A stretch of DNA of 64,000 bases from Sphagnum compactum (taxonomy: Eukaryota > Bryophyta > Sphagnopsida > Sphagnales): contig OZ234495.1 of the NCBI GenBank assembly GCA_965153455.1, forward strand, positions 17,108,875 to 17,172,874, written 5' to 3'. The position numbers were made by a program, and so were the translations under genes. The number at the start of each line of letters is the position of its first letter. Within the stretch, counting starts at the first letter, position 1. Under the pieces are notes generated by a model, which was not told the DNA's origin, did not search any database, and saw nothing but the letters and a program-made list of their open reading frames with translations. This document shows positions 33,101 through 44,909 of the stretch, piece after piece.

Positions 33101-35123
33101 CTTTCTCTGCCTGGAAACTAGTTTGTTGTCTTTGTCCAAGAGTTTTTCTCGTCTGGATGAGGAGGAACCTTGTGAGTTCCATGGGGTTGTCTTTTCAGCT
33201 TCAAAGTTTGAGTTAGACTGCTCTTGAGAGACCCTTTTTGTCTTTTCAACTTGGAAGTTTGAGCAGGTCTGCTTGAGACTTTTCATCTTTTCAGCTTGGA
33301 ACTTGTTTGAGGAGGGCTGCTTGAACAAAAGACTTTGATCTGAAATTCAGCTTGGAGTTTGAACTTGTTTGAGGGGATTTGCTTGAGACTGAAGTCTGAC
33401 TTGTGCTTGTAATTTGAATGCAGATTAGGAAAGATGAGGGACGGATTGAGAAATGGATAATGAGAAGAGCATTCGACACTCCAGAAAATCCCTTCCTACC
33501 CAAGGTCTGCCAGAGGGAACTTCCTTTTATCTATGCACTTTTTCTCTTATTTCTTGCTGTAGGATTTAAGGACTTTACTGAAGACTTCATGGGTGCTTCT
33601 ACATGTATCTGCTTCAACACCTTCATGGGTGCTTCTCCATCTGCTCTGGTTCAACAACACCCTTCTTCCCACACAAAGCAGTTGTAGGCTGGTGATGATA
33701 AGTAGAATTTCGTGTGGGTGTGGATGCTGCAGCACATTCTCTACCGGCAGAAGGAACAGTTTAGTGATGGAGTTGGCTATAGCTGGATTGATGGTCTCAA
33801 GGCACACGCAGCCAGTCAGGTAACCATCACTCTGTCTCTGTCTCTGTCTCTCTCTGTGATACACACACACAAATTTGAATTCAGAGCAGTCTGCATGTGT
33901 CAGGATTTTACACACACGCACATGCACCTTTCCATAAAAATTATGGGAATTAGATCAAGCTCGATGTGTGAGGATTTTTCATGGTAGTATGAATTGTAGA
34001 AGCAGTGTTCTGGAAGGGACAAAATTGAGGTTTGGTGAAGATGGGAGTGCTGCAATCCTCATGACTAGGCTGTATTGAAATTTGTTTACCACCATGGAAA
34101 ATGATGGAATTGATTTTTGATTCTTTGGTCTGATGAGCTTGAGCACAAGTTGCTGCAACTGGGAATCAAAAATAAATAAAAATCTTTTGTCATAATTCCA
34201 ATTATTTTTGAAAACAAAATTCAAGCAACTGGGTGGGATGCAAAATTTTGTGTGCAGGTGACAGATCGCATGCTGAAACATGCAAAGCACGTGTATCCAT
34301 ACAATACACCAAACACCAAGGAAGCTTACTTCTACCGAATGATCTTTGAGAAACATTTCCCTCAAGTGAGTCACGCACCCATTTGAACTTATCATTTGTT
34401 CTGGTTTCGGATAGAAAAAAACTCTAACTTGGTTGCTGTGGTATTTTGTGTCTCTGGTGAATGTACTGTGCAATGGTCAAGCCCCTGTCCATTATGTTGG
34501 GCAATAATAAGGTGCCAGCGGAGCCCATTAGGGTGAGCAAGGCATGCAATGCACCCAACATAATGGGCAAGGGTGAGACCTTACCATGAGATTAAGCTCT
34601 TGGGTGGCAGATTCAACAATTCTGAAAAAACATTCATGTTCAAAATACATCATTTTGGGTCACTATCACAGGTGTACGATGATCACTGGAAGATTATGTC
34701 ATATAATGTGGCCAAGAAAATGACATAATCTTCCACCCCAGAAGTTAAATGAATATGCAGTGTTCAAGAAGATGGTTTAAGAAGATGGTTTTGAGTTTGA
34801 GAATATTACTCTCAAATTTTACATCTGATCTGATAATGGTCCTTATTGGTGAGGTACAGGAATCTGCAAGAATGACAGTGCCTGGTGGCCCAAGTATTGC
34901 TTGCAGTACAGCAGCAGCTATAGCTTGGGACAAAGCATGGGCTGATAACTTGGATCCATCTGGAAGAGCAGCCTTGGGAGTGCATGATGCAGCTTACTCC
35001 GAAGTTACTCCAGCTACTACAACTACCACCCAAAGTAGCCATGAAAATGTGATCTCAGCCAACAGCTTCAACAACAATAACCCACTGCTTGGAAATATTC
35101 TGCAGCCACAAGGAGTGCAGTGA
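30183..35123 (+). CDS. Asparagine synthetase (glutamine-hydrolysing)
   Basis: Fourteen coding exons join in frame to 598 aa: 30183-30262, 30427-30571, 30760-30855, 31137-31278, 31426-31521, 31672-31769, 31957-32118, 32259-32339, 32533-32754, 32932-33066, 33424-33504, 33733-33819, 34258-34365 and 34860-35123. The cytosolic enzyme moves glutamine's amide nitrogen to aspartate using ATP. The N-terminal glutaminase domain starts MCGILAVLG, and Cys2 becomes the nucleophile after Met removal. RHRGPDWSG and VNGEIYNH are family motifs. The synthetase domain has the pyrophosphate-binding LLSGGLDSS, then [22 protein letters not shown] and [10 protein letters not shown]. Plant ASN enzymes end near 584-590 aa; here the end is a Thr/Ser/Asn-rich tail after [12 protein letters not shown]. 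Thirteen introns interrupt the coding region. Twelve are GT-AG and intron 6 (31770-31956) appears to be GC-AG. No catalytic residue I could check is missing. Confidence 0.97.
31770..31956 (+). other. Apparent GC-AG intron (intron 6 of asparagine synthetase)
   Basis: Exon 6 ends GCC TTC GAG AAG and is followed directly by GCAATAG. The next exon starts GCA GTG ATC after CTACAG. This join gives [17 protein letters not shown], matching the family without insertion. Using the nearest GT (in ATAGTTCTG) would add residues and has a poor donor context. AG|GCAA is the usual form of plant GC donors. The intron also carries a CCCTAAACCCT pair at about 31800. Confidence 0.75.
33180..33420. repeat. Tandem repeats in asparagine synthetase intron 10
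   Basis: Four diverged copies of about 55-60 bp contain TTTTCAGCTTGGAA or a close variant, GTTTGAG and GCTTGAGACT. They fill most of the 357-nt intron (33067-33423) between exons 10 and 11. Confidence 0.75.
34475..34580. mobile_element. Fold-back element in asparagine synthetase intron 13
   Basis: A 106-bp element with 27-bp inverted arms: the left begins GGTCAAGCCC and ends CATTATGTTGGG, the right is CCCAACATAATG to GAGACC. Five of 27 positions differ between arms, with the inner 13 bp identical. It is non-coding. I see no clear target duplication, so the superfamily is left open. Confidence 0.65.
34688..34734. repeat. Perfect 15-bp inverted repeat in intron 13
   Basis: GGAAGATTATGTCAT at 34688-34702 and its exact complement ATGACATAATCTTCC at 34720-34734 are separated by 17 nt. 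In RNA this would be a stable stem about 125 nt before the last exon. Confidence 0.8.
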
Positions 35124-35761
35124 AAAATAATCGATTCCCAAATGGAAGTGTGTTCCAGAAGAGGGAGGGATGTTGGAAAATGAGATAGAAAAAAACTCTA
35201 CGAGAATTAGGTCTCAAGTCAAATTTGAGGTGTGTTGCAAAATGAGATAGAAAAACTTATGTGAGCAAGAATTAGGTCAAGTCAGATTAAACTGAAGAGG
35301 ATGGCTGATCAGCCGACCGACTTGACAGAAATGGCATGGCTGAATGGGGTGACAAAACAAGGCACTCCAAGAGTGAAGTCTTCCCAGCTTCCTTCTGTCA
35401 TTGCGCAATTCTGATCATCTCTGGAAGTAGCAAAATTGGCTGATTTCCGGATGTAGCAATTAGCTTAAATTCTTTCAGATCGATTCTTTGACAATAATCG
35501 GGTTTCTCATTCCAGTACAGGCTACAACAAACATGCTGTGTTCTATGAAAGTGCAGCTGTGGCCTCGGCAGTGGTACCTACTAAAAGTCAGAGAAGAAGA
35601 TTTAGGCAATACTACTACTACTCTTCCATCTTTTTCTATTCTCCAATTCTAGTAACATATTTTTGATGTTTGTACTACTACAACTACACTACTGAATGCA
35701 TGTGAACCAACAATGGAAATAAAGCACTTGCAATTTAGCATATGCAGTTTGTCATTGTCTC
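35124..35761. other. 3' flank of asparagine synthetase
   Basis: This is probably mostly 3' untranslated sequence. It contains two near-repeated blocks (TTGGAAAATGAGATAGAAAA near 35173 and TTGCAAAATGAGATAGAAAA near 35234). An AATAAA word at 35718-35723 is a possible polyadenylation signal about 600 nt after the stop. The CACTA-type element starts only about 40 bp further on. Confidence 0.5.
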
Positions 35762-35935
35762 CACTACTACAAAATGTGGGTGCAATTCACTAGTCCCCGT
35801 TCACTAGACCAGTGAATTCACTGCTTCTTCACTAGTCCCTATTCACTACAACCAATGAATTCACTCAAAATCTAGTGAAATCACTTGATGTACAGGGACA
35901 CCTTTTGGCATACAGGGACACCTTTTGTTGTAGTG
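35762..35935. mobile_element. Small non-autonomous CACTA-type element (174 bp)
   Basis: It begins CACTACTACAAAA and ends TTTTGTTGTAGTG, inverted termini of 13 bp with one mismatch in the CACTA pattern. Internally it carries CACTAGT/ATTCACT subterminal motifs on both strands. The left end (with GTGGGTGCAATTCACTAG) matches the left end of the 2.5-kb element at 41154, so they are relatives. Flanking triplets are CTC and TTC, not a perfect duplication. Confidence 0.7.
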
Positions 35936-38900
35936 TTCATTTGGGTCACTAAGATAATATGCAAAGGTGAATCCTAGCTAGTTTTATATTGCTGACATAT
36001 ATTATTGTAATGAACCTTGGATGCTCCTTGTTTTCTACCTTTTTTGTTCACACATTATATATTGTTGGCACTTTACCTAACAAGTTCACAACTTTTAAGA
36101 AAAGCTAAAAAGTTGATGTCCATGTTCAGTTCTATGTTCATTGGTATTTTCATTTTTTCTATTTTGGGAAAAGAGGAAAAGAAGCTTCATACCAATCGAA
36201 TGCGGTGATTGGAGGCGTGATGTTGAATGTAGGCATGTGGGTGCATGTTTCTATTGGTTTGTTAATTGGTAATTGTCATAGGCTAATTTAATGTTTTTTT
36301 GGTTCCAAATTGTGATGTGCTTAACCAAAACATTACTTAAGTTCTTTTAATCCTTTACTAGCATTTTACTTAACATATTGGTATGTGATTGATATAAATT
36401 AATTTTTGAATTGGAGCTTAATTTTTGGTGACTAACAACTAGTATTTAAATGTTGCACAACTTAATCTCTAATGTAAATCATTTTGTGGGTTTCATTCAT
36501 TCACTCATCCATTTAGGTTGTTGAGCCTTGATACACTCACTTGGGTTTACAACACCTTCCTTAGGTTTACAACACCTTAATGCTAGAAGTAGCTTGGACC
36601 TTGTGATGGGGAAATAGATGATTTACAAGCACAGCTCCTATAAAAGTACATTGTAATGTTGAACTAGCTTAGAGCTCTAGACAGAGGCAAATGATTTTTT
36701 CACTTTCTTTAGACGATATATCCTAACTAAGTTTTGAGGGCTTCCTTTTATATCTTTATAGTGAAACTAGAAAGATTTAGTTGCAAGTTTAGTGTTATGT
36801 TAAGTATCATCATAAGTCATTTTATATGCAAAGTAACATGATATAAATTGTAATTACAATTAAATACTAATAAAAAATATGCAGATATAATAATGGCATG
36901 ACTCTTCATATATTTTTTACCTTTATTTTGTTCGTCACGAATGAACTTTAATATTTTTTGTTCAATACTTTATATGAAATGGTTGCATTCTAGTGTTATG
37001 TGGTTTTTCAAATGTTCCAAAGAAAGAATTAGTTCGTAAGGGTTGGGCTTATGGACCTTGGATTGAGAGTTCTCAAATTTTAATCAAAGAACTTATTATA
37101 TTACCTACCCTAAAATTCCGAGTCCCTTCATGAAGTTCATTAGTTTTTTGCAATGTTGGCAGGTTCATGGTTTGCAGTATTGAACTCGAGGTTTCAAAAT
37201 TCTTGTGCTGAGGATTCAAGCCTGCACCCTTTTGGTGGACCTGGCACAAGAATGAAATTGTGTGTGGAATTAGCCTTAACGAGAATTGAAACCTAAACCC
37301 ATAAAACTGAAATTGAGACTGCAATTGGTGGGAGAGTACTAATAGCAACCCACTTCAACGAATCAAACTATTTACCCAATCAGAAACAGGGAACAATCGA
37401 TAGATATGATTTGACTCTGTTTATTAGACTCTTCCTGGGCTCCTCCAACTTCCAAGGCTCTGAAAGCTTTAGGGTTTTCCAGGGTCCCAGCAGTCTTCCA
37501 GTGGATTCACTGATGAACCTCATCCAAGGTTTCCAGTGCAGGGTCACATATTGAACATTGGTGGAGATGCTCTCAAACCAATTTGCTCATGCAAATAATA
37601 CTAATATAGGTATAAAGTAAAGTCTCCAAAACTTCAATATGTTTAGGCTAACTGGATTTTTTGAACATATTAACCAGTGTCTTTTTTTTTTTTTTTCTTT
37701 TGTCAAATTCCAGTGATGAGGATCCTCAGCACTAATTAGCATGAAATGGTGATTGTCCTAGGTGGGCTGTAGCATTTTTATAACCGTGCTGCTACAAGCG
37801 ACGACCTAGGAAGTGCCTAATTTCGTTAAATTTTATTTCCAAAATGATGAAAACATCCCTTAAAATCACAAATGTACCAACATTCAAGGGTCAACATACA
37901 TGACCCTTATCGACCATTCTAAAAACTTAAAACACTAGGTAACCCTCTCCTTCGTCATTCCAAAAACTCAATTTGTTGAACACAAATAGATTCTCCCTTT
38001 GGTTTAGTTCAACCTTTGGTCCCCCATTCGACAAGTTGGAGAAATTCAAACTTATGTACCTCCAAGAAAACATTTCTAGTTCATAAACGGACTAAATAGT
38101 AAAGATGTTTATCAATAGGTTCCTTATGATCACACCCAATTGGCATCACATGTTTCAATTAAAGCAATTTCTCAAAGCCTAGTATGCATAGGGGAAAAGG
38201 GATGGCTTATTCCCTTGGCCGTTACTAGTTTTGAAAAGTTCCACCACAATCACATGCAATGCTTCTCTACAATCCTTTGCCACCAAGCCTTGCCAACAAT
38301 GAGGGGTATTATTTTCTTGCATGGGTTCAACACTTTGTGTGTGTTGAATTCAAGCTCATAATGGTGAATGTTTTTGTCTCTCTAGAAATCCCTATCAAGT
38401 TGGAGGGGAAATTATGTCTGATGACTACGAAGTGTCACAACATTTTTATATATTTTGGTTACACTACATTAATATGATGAAACTTGTGTTCCTTGACAAT
38501 TTAACTTTCTTTGTCTATGTTTTCCCGTACTAAAATGAATTACATACCACACACTTAAGGAGGATGGGGCTATTACACACATTCTCACATAACATTAAAA
38601 ACAAAAGAGGTCTAAAACCTAAGTACAATATATGTTGTGATCTGTCATGTGTACCATATTAGCATTTATACTATCGTTATCCACACACACATAAATCAAA
38701 TAACATAAATCATTTTAAATGATATTTCAGCTTCGAACCAAAATACAATTCACTTTGCAAATAGCAAGAATCCAAGCTCAAAACACGCACACACAATTGA
38801 CAAAACAATGTGCATAAACAAAATTTGCATAAAAACACAAAATAAATGTAACAACAAACCTTGTGTGTTTTAAAATTTCAAATCATCAAAAGTGATTTGA

Positions 38901-39359
38901 AAACACACAATTTGCAATTATATTTCAAACATGAAATGATTTGAACCATGTTCACACTTGAATTAGTTCCAAACCAAAACATAAATAACTACATCAACTT
39001 AATTTAACACTAACTTAACTAAAACTTAATTGGGCAACTAACACTCATGACAACTATCATGCATTACCATATTGGCACTTACAATAATCGTTGTCCACAT
39101 GCACACATAAACCAAATAATTTAAATTGTCTTGAATAATGTTTCACTTCCAAACTAGTGCTAAGGTTCCTTTAAACTAAATAACCATAAGGAAGTTCCTT
39201 ATGTAAATCCAATAAGAATGAACATTTTGATTTTAAGGTGAGAGGATTAATAAGTCGTGTGCAAATGTGAGCCCTATTGTTAATTGTTTAATTATAATCC
39301 CCCCAAATTTTCAGCCAAAGGTGAATCATCATGAGGAAAAACTTGAGATACTCTTACTA
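35936..39359. other. AT-rich intergenic DNA, no gene seen
   Basis: Only short frames are present. The stretch contains a T run at about 37681-37697. A 38140-38361 plus frame has no recognisable motif. Parts may be decayed retroelement sequence continuing from 39360, but I cannot show it. Confidence 0.45.
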
Positions 39360-40500
39360 TCTAGTTATAAAAATAGATACCAAGGTCTACTCAGTGCACC
39401 AAGGGTAGAATCATTTTTTGACCAGCAAATCTTCCAATGGTGGAATAAAACAGATCCCATATGCCAACCTTTCAAACACCAACCACAAATTAACATAATG
39501 GTAGTCCTTATAGATTGTTCACACAACATATAAGATAATCAGACCAAAACAATTATGAAAGATGAATAAACTTGGCCATCAATATGTAAAAGATGACATG
39601 TCATACAATTACACACATGATCCTTCCATGTTTGACCATCTTGTCCCTCCAACAATAACATTCTAAAAAATAACACCTTTCACACAAAATAACACATCTT
39701 GCAACCACATCCAATATAATTGGGATGGTTGCTATAGGTATATGTAATCTCTGAACTCAAATCTACAAGTTTAAGGTTAATAACCACCTCTTCGGATAAT
39801 GACATCAGGCAATGTATCATAATGTTGAAAATAGCCAACTTTTCCATAACCATTGGCATTATTCATTGGAACAAAGCTATTAGTTATTCACATGCTTAAA
39901 ACCACACTTTTATATCATCCAAATTGATTATTGTTATCACATTTTGTTGGATTGAGGTTAGTAAATCAACTTCACAATCAAATAATAAAAAATATGATGA
40001 CAGTGATGCAAGAAAAGCTTGCCATCTAAGCATATACCTCATAGCTAACCATTGTACTTGTAAATCCCAATGTTTTGTATGGTCTTTTTGAAGTTCATAC
40101 TTTCACAAACCCCATTTCCCCATATGCATCATCCATTTAGTTAAAAAATTTATCTAAAGATGGTTTCATGAAGTTGTACAATGGTTAATTAATGTTTTTC
40201 AAAGAACATTTGGAACTCCCCATATATCTTGGTTCATAAATACTTCAATTAAAACACCAACCTACTAGTAAACACCTTGTCCAAAAATGCATAAACAAAT
40301 TTTTCATTATTATGAATCGACAATGGCACCAATTCTAACCACTTTAAGAATTGTTCGATCATAATTAAAACATATTGATTATGTTACACTATCAAATTTA
40401 ATGGGTTGGAAAAATCCAAACACCATCGATAACCAAGCCCCATGACGGGCAATGGCTATAAATGAAGTGTAGGTGTGTTGAATGATGTTCACATTTAGTC
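39360..40500 (-). pseudogene. Decayed Ty3/gypsy pol remnant: integrase core followed by PHD-like module
   Basis: Reading leftward from about 40490, the minus strand encodes PLPVMGLGYRWCLDFSNPL, then YVLIMIEQFLKWLELVPL and FVYAFLDKVFT. These fit the integrase core of plant Ty3/gypsy pol around its first catalytic Asp. Decayed integrase-like sequence (GEFQMFFEK) follows, with many stops. At about 39500-39370 a further piece reads ICGWCLKGWHMG in one frame and IPPLEDLLVKK, stop, FYPWC in another. That is the Cys-His-Cys and PPLE pattern of a PHD finger, broken by a frameshift and a stop. Such fingers downstream of integrase are plausible targeting modules. The element is old; LTRs were not found. 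Confidence 0.6.
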
Positions 40501-40511
40501 ACATAGTATAC

Positions 40512-40680
40512 ATCAAAAACACATTGTTGAAGTTACAATTGCATCCCTCGCCATAATATTGTGCCTAGAGTAAGTTATAAATCTATTAAACCCATAGTAT
40601 CAAAAACACATTGTTGAAGCTACAATTGCATCCCTCGCCACAATATTGTGCCTAGAGCAAATTATAAGTCTATCAACCAC
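40512..40680. repeat. Tandem duplication, unit about 86 bp
   Basis: Two copies share TCAAAAACACATTGTTGAAG, ACAATTGCATCCCTCGCCA and AATATTGTGCCTAGAG. They start at about 40512 and 40598 and differ at a handful of bases. They lie just upstream, on the minus strand, of the decayed integrase. Confidence 0.85.
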
Positions 40681-41153
40681 AAAATGATTTAATTCTTCAT
40701 GAACATGTCATATAAGGCTTTCATGTTATCATGGGCAAGGCATTGCTTGCACTGGTCCATCAATCCACACCCACTAGTAGAAATACTGTTGCATGTGACT
40801 GTTTTTTGCAACTAAATTTTAGTAGCAAGCGACATTTGTGACTAAATTGGTTATAGTAGTAAACGATAAGTTACATGCAACGGATGAAATATTTTCCATC
40901 GAATACATATATGGCCGTTGTGTAGTATATACATGAGCGATCTTGCAACTAATTTCATTTTGTCTAATTTCATTTTGTCACGTGGCATTCAATAGACCTA
41001 CGCCACATGGCATATGTCATGTACCACTTTTAGGCCTAGCCTAGGTGATCACCTTGGTTAGGCTTAGATTTAGGCCACATGGCACTTAGCCTAAGTCTAG
41101 ACCTACACCATTTAAGCTAGGCCTAGACTTAAACCACATGACATTTATTAAAA
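40681..41153. other. Intergenic DNA with one isolated CACTA-like end
   Basis: CACTAGTAGAAA at 40772 looks like the left terminus of another CACTA-type element, but no matching right end was found nearby. 40975-41150 contains CACATGGCA and TAGGCCTAGCCTAGGTG words that recur in the 43890-44225 repeat. Confidence 0.4.
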
Positions 41154-41879
41154 CACTACTACCAAAGTGGGGTGTAATTTACTAGCTTAAATCACTATGG
41201 GACCTTAAAAGTGAAATAACTTCATTGCATTTTACTGATTTCACCTAGTGAAAGTTATTTCATTATAATATCACTATGTAGACATCATGTTTTATCTCTA
41301 GTTAACGTAATTCACTATTACAATTTACTATAGCAAATAAGTTTATTTCTATGTTTCTAAAAATATTTTATCTATGTTACTTTATGATATACCCTATATT
41401 ATTTTAAGCTACTTTAGTTATTTTAACTTATATTTTAGGTTATTATAGGCTATTATAAATTATTGTACCCTAAATTATTATATGTTATTTTATCTTAAAG
41501 TATCTTAACTAGTTCATTATAAGCTTTTAAATTATTTAAAATTAAATTATTCAACTAATTTTAGGCTATACTTTAGGTTATTTTATTTAAAATTAATATA
41601 TGTTATTTTAAGTTATACTTTAAATTATTCAAGGTCATTCTACTTAATGTTATTATAAATTATTTTATGTTAAGCATAATAACTTAAAAATAATTTAAAA
41701 CAAAATATAATGACCTAAGGTAAAAATAACTTAGAATAAAAATAATAACCTATGAAAAATAATTTTAAATACCTTACAATATAATAACTACCAATAGCCT
41801 ATGATATTATAACATAGAATATCAAACAATAATTTATAATACAATAATCACCAATAGTTGTAATATAACATATAATAAC

Positions 41880-42320
41880 CAACAATAACTTATAATAGAA
41901 TAACCATTAATAGTTATTAATAAAATAGCCATCAATAACCACCAATAAAATAACCACCAATGGCTTACAACGGAATATTCACTAATAGCCATTAATAAAA
42001 TAGGCACCAACAGCCATTAATAAAATAGGCACCAACAGCCATTAATAGAATAACCACCAATAGTCATTAATAGAATAACCACCAATAGCCATTAATAGAT
42101 TAACCACGAATAACCATTAGTAGAATAACCACCAATAGCCATTAATACATTAATCAGGAATAGCCATTAATAAAATAACCACCAATAACCACCAATAGAA
42201 TAACTACTAATGGCCATTAATAGAATAACCACCAATAACTATTAATAAAATAACCACTAAAAAACATTAATAGCCAAAAATAGAATAAGTACCAATAGCC
42301 ATTAATAACCACCAATAACA
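41880..42320. repeat. Minisatellite inside the 2.5-kb CACTA-type element
   Basis: More than a dozen units of about 24-28 bp are built on AATAACCACCAATAGCCATT followed by AATAG. More diverged relatives (AATAACTTA, TAGCCAAAAATAA words) continue to about 42780. It accounts for the strong A/T and C-poor composition of the element's interior. Confidence 0.8.
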
Positions 42321-43171
42321 CTAATAAAAGAATAACCAATTACCATATATTATAATTGCTTAGGATTGCCAAAAATAATCTAAGGTGAAATAATTTATAA
42401 TAAACGAAAATAACTTAAGGTGAAATAATTTTCAATAGTCAAAAGTAACTTATAATAGCTACAAGTAGTCTAAATTGAAATAATTTACAATAGCAAAAAA
42501 TAACATAGAAGAGACAAAAAAACTTACAATAGCTGAAAATAGCCTAAGGTGAAATAAGTTAAAATAACCAAAAGTAATTTATAATAACTGCAAGTAGTCT
42601 AAATTGAAATAATTTATAATAGCCAAAAATAACATAGAATAGCAAAAAAACTTACAATAGTTGAAAATATTCTAAGGTGAAATAAGTTAAAATAACCAAA
42701 AATAACTTAAAATAACCGAAAGTAGCCTAGGGTGAAATAGCCAAAAATAACCAAAAATAATTTAGAATAACCATAAATAGTCGTAAATAATGTAGGGTGA
42801 AATAATTTAAATTAATGAAAAATAGTCATGTAATAATTGAAAGTAGTCTAACATAGCTAATATTATTATATTAACAAAAAGAAATCTATTTACTAAACTT
42901 TTTTTTTTCAAAAGAATGGTCATTGAAATGTTATTGAATAATGATATTCAACTTTTTTTTTGTTCAAATAATTTTAAACTTTCAAAAGGAAATAAATGTA
43001 CATTATGTACATTATTGAATATTTTAAAAAAGTAAACTCGAATCATTTCATTTGAAGAACATCTCAATAAGATATGAATTTTCAAAATTTATGTTTTTGT
43101 AATGTTTAAAATGAAGTATTTGATAAATATTATGTAATGTAACACATTATCACAACAAGTGGGGTGGTTGA

Positions 43172-43217
43172 TGGTAGAGGTGTTTGCCCCCATTCCAAAG
43201 GTCAAGGGATCAAACCT
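43172..43217 (+). other. tRNA-like A and B box pair (possible SINE head)
   Basis: TGGTAGAGGTG at 43172-43182 resembles a pol III A box. GGATCAAACCT at 43207-43217 resembles a B box, with a spacing (about 25 nt between boxes) usual for tRNA-derived SINEs. No cloverleaf can be folded and no functional tRNA is claimed. Confidence 0.3.
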
Positions 43218-43665
43218 CATGGGTGGCGTTGTGTGTGGTCAACAATAGTATGTTGACCGAATATTCTCCTATCGAATTCTTAGGTTAGGTGCCTAGGTTG
43301 ATTACGTGGCCTACCTACCTACCTAGGCTAGGTTTTTAACCTAACGTAGGTAGTGACACGTGTCAATAAATAATAGGCTTTAAAAATCATGAAATTATCA
43401 ATAGTATTATATATTAAATAATTAAATTTTAATTAATTTCCATATTGGTTAGTTAATTAACTACCAAGTGAATGGTTTGGTAAATTTGTATTTCACTTGA
43501 GAATAACCTTGTTTCACTAGGTACTAGTGAAACAAGTCATTGTCCATAGCAACTGGTCCTCGTTCACTAAGGGGTTAAACAATTTCACTAGGTAAAATTG
43601 TCCAAATTCACTCAAAAATCTAGTGAAACCCATAGTGAACTACGACGCATTTCCTAGTAGTGAAA

Positions 43666-43889
43666 GTACCATATTTATTTTTGGGTTTAATTAAGGTTGA
43701 GGTTTTTTGATTGGCCCATCCCAAAATGCAATTTCATTCTTATTTATACATTATACTTCTAAGGCACCTCGTTATATAGTTGCAATTAATCATGCAACTA
43801 CTTAGGTTATTAATGACTACCTAGCCTAACCTACTACTTCAAACCTAACTTACAACTTACTAATCTAGCCTATTAATTAACATATTTTA
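43666..43889. other. AT-rich spacer
   Basis: Nothing recognisable is seen between the 2.5-kb CACTA-type element and the next repeat array. Confidence 0.5.
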
Positions 43890-44225
43890 TGATGTTGCAC
43901 CTCGTTTAATCATGTTGCCATGTGGCGTGGGAAAAAGGTTAATTAGGTGCCATGTGGCATGCCCTAAGCCTAACCTATGTGCCATGTGGCATGCCTTAAG
44001 CCTAGCCTATGTGCCATGTGGCATGTCCTAGCATAGCCTAGTTGCCACATGACATGCCACGCGTCACCTAGGCTAGGCTATGCTATGCCATGCCATGTGG
44101 CATGTCATAGGCCTAGCTTAGGTGCCACATGACATGGATAAGTCTAACCTTAATGACATGTGGCGTGGCTTAGGCCTAACATATGTGCCATGTGGCATGT
44201 CTTATCCTAGCCTAGCTTAGCTTGT
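43890..44225. repeat. Tandem short repeats CATGTGGCATG / CCTAGCCTA
   Basis: Several units of about 30-35 bp contain GCCATGTGGCATG and YCTAAGCCTAGCCTA in both orientations. Similar words occur at 40975-41150, on the other side of the 2.5-kb CACTA-type element. Confidence 0.65.
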
Positions 44226-44865
44226 GCCAAAATGAAGTTTTCAAAACTTTTGTTTAGTTGATTTTGAAATTACTACGGGGGACACTAATTGGAATTGGAT
44301 TTTTATTCAACATAATAACCACCCTTAATGTTCCCCTACCCTCTTATAATTTGGTTGCCAAACAAAACATTTCTATTAGTTGAATATTGGGAATAAATAA
44401 TGTTTCAACAAGAAACAATACATGTTGATGTTGCCACTCCTAGCAAATTACTCAATGTGCCTTTATTCCAAAAGCAAAACTAGGCATCCAATTCAACATC
44501 ATTGGTGCAATAACAAAAGTCGACCCCTCTATAAGCTGAATGCATGGTAAGGTGATTCACTTATGGAGTCATATTCATATTTCTGCAGGGTACCTTTTGT
44601 TTAAATGGATGTGGTGATAAATGTATGTTTCAATTTGTTAATTGATAATTAATTTTGAATTCATAACTTGATTATGAAATTAAAAGTATAATTTTTTTTA
44701 AAAATGTTACCCCCATTGTTAATAATGGACTTTTGAAAGAACAATGTATGGATTAGTTTCTTGATTGCAATGGTATAACATCAATGTATTCATAGTAGAT
44801 TTCAATTCAATTGATTTTTAGTGACTAAGTATAAGTTGAAGATTAGAATAAATAACATATATATA

Positions 44866-44909
<44 letters not shown>

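Larger units (their letters stand above)
41154..43662. mobile_element. Non-autonomous CACTA-type element, 2.5 kb
   Basis: The left end is CACTACTACCAAAGTGGGGT and the right end, read inward on the other strand, is CACTACTAGGAAATGCGTCG. The inverted similarity runs about 32 bp with mismatches (GTARTTYACTA in both). It is flanked by AAA on both sides (41151-41153 and 43663-43665), the 3-bp duplication expected of CACTA elements. The inside is very AT-rich, has no long frame and holds a minisatellite, so it needs transposase from elsewhere. TTCACTCAAAAATCTAGTGA near the right end is shared with the 174-bp element. Confidence 0.75.

Noticed and set aside
40772-40783. CACTAGTAGAAA as the start of another CACTA-type element
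   Set aside because: No inverted partner or target duplication was found downstream, so it is mentioned but not called as an element.
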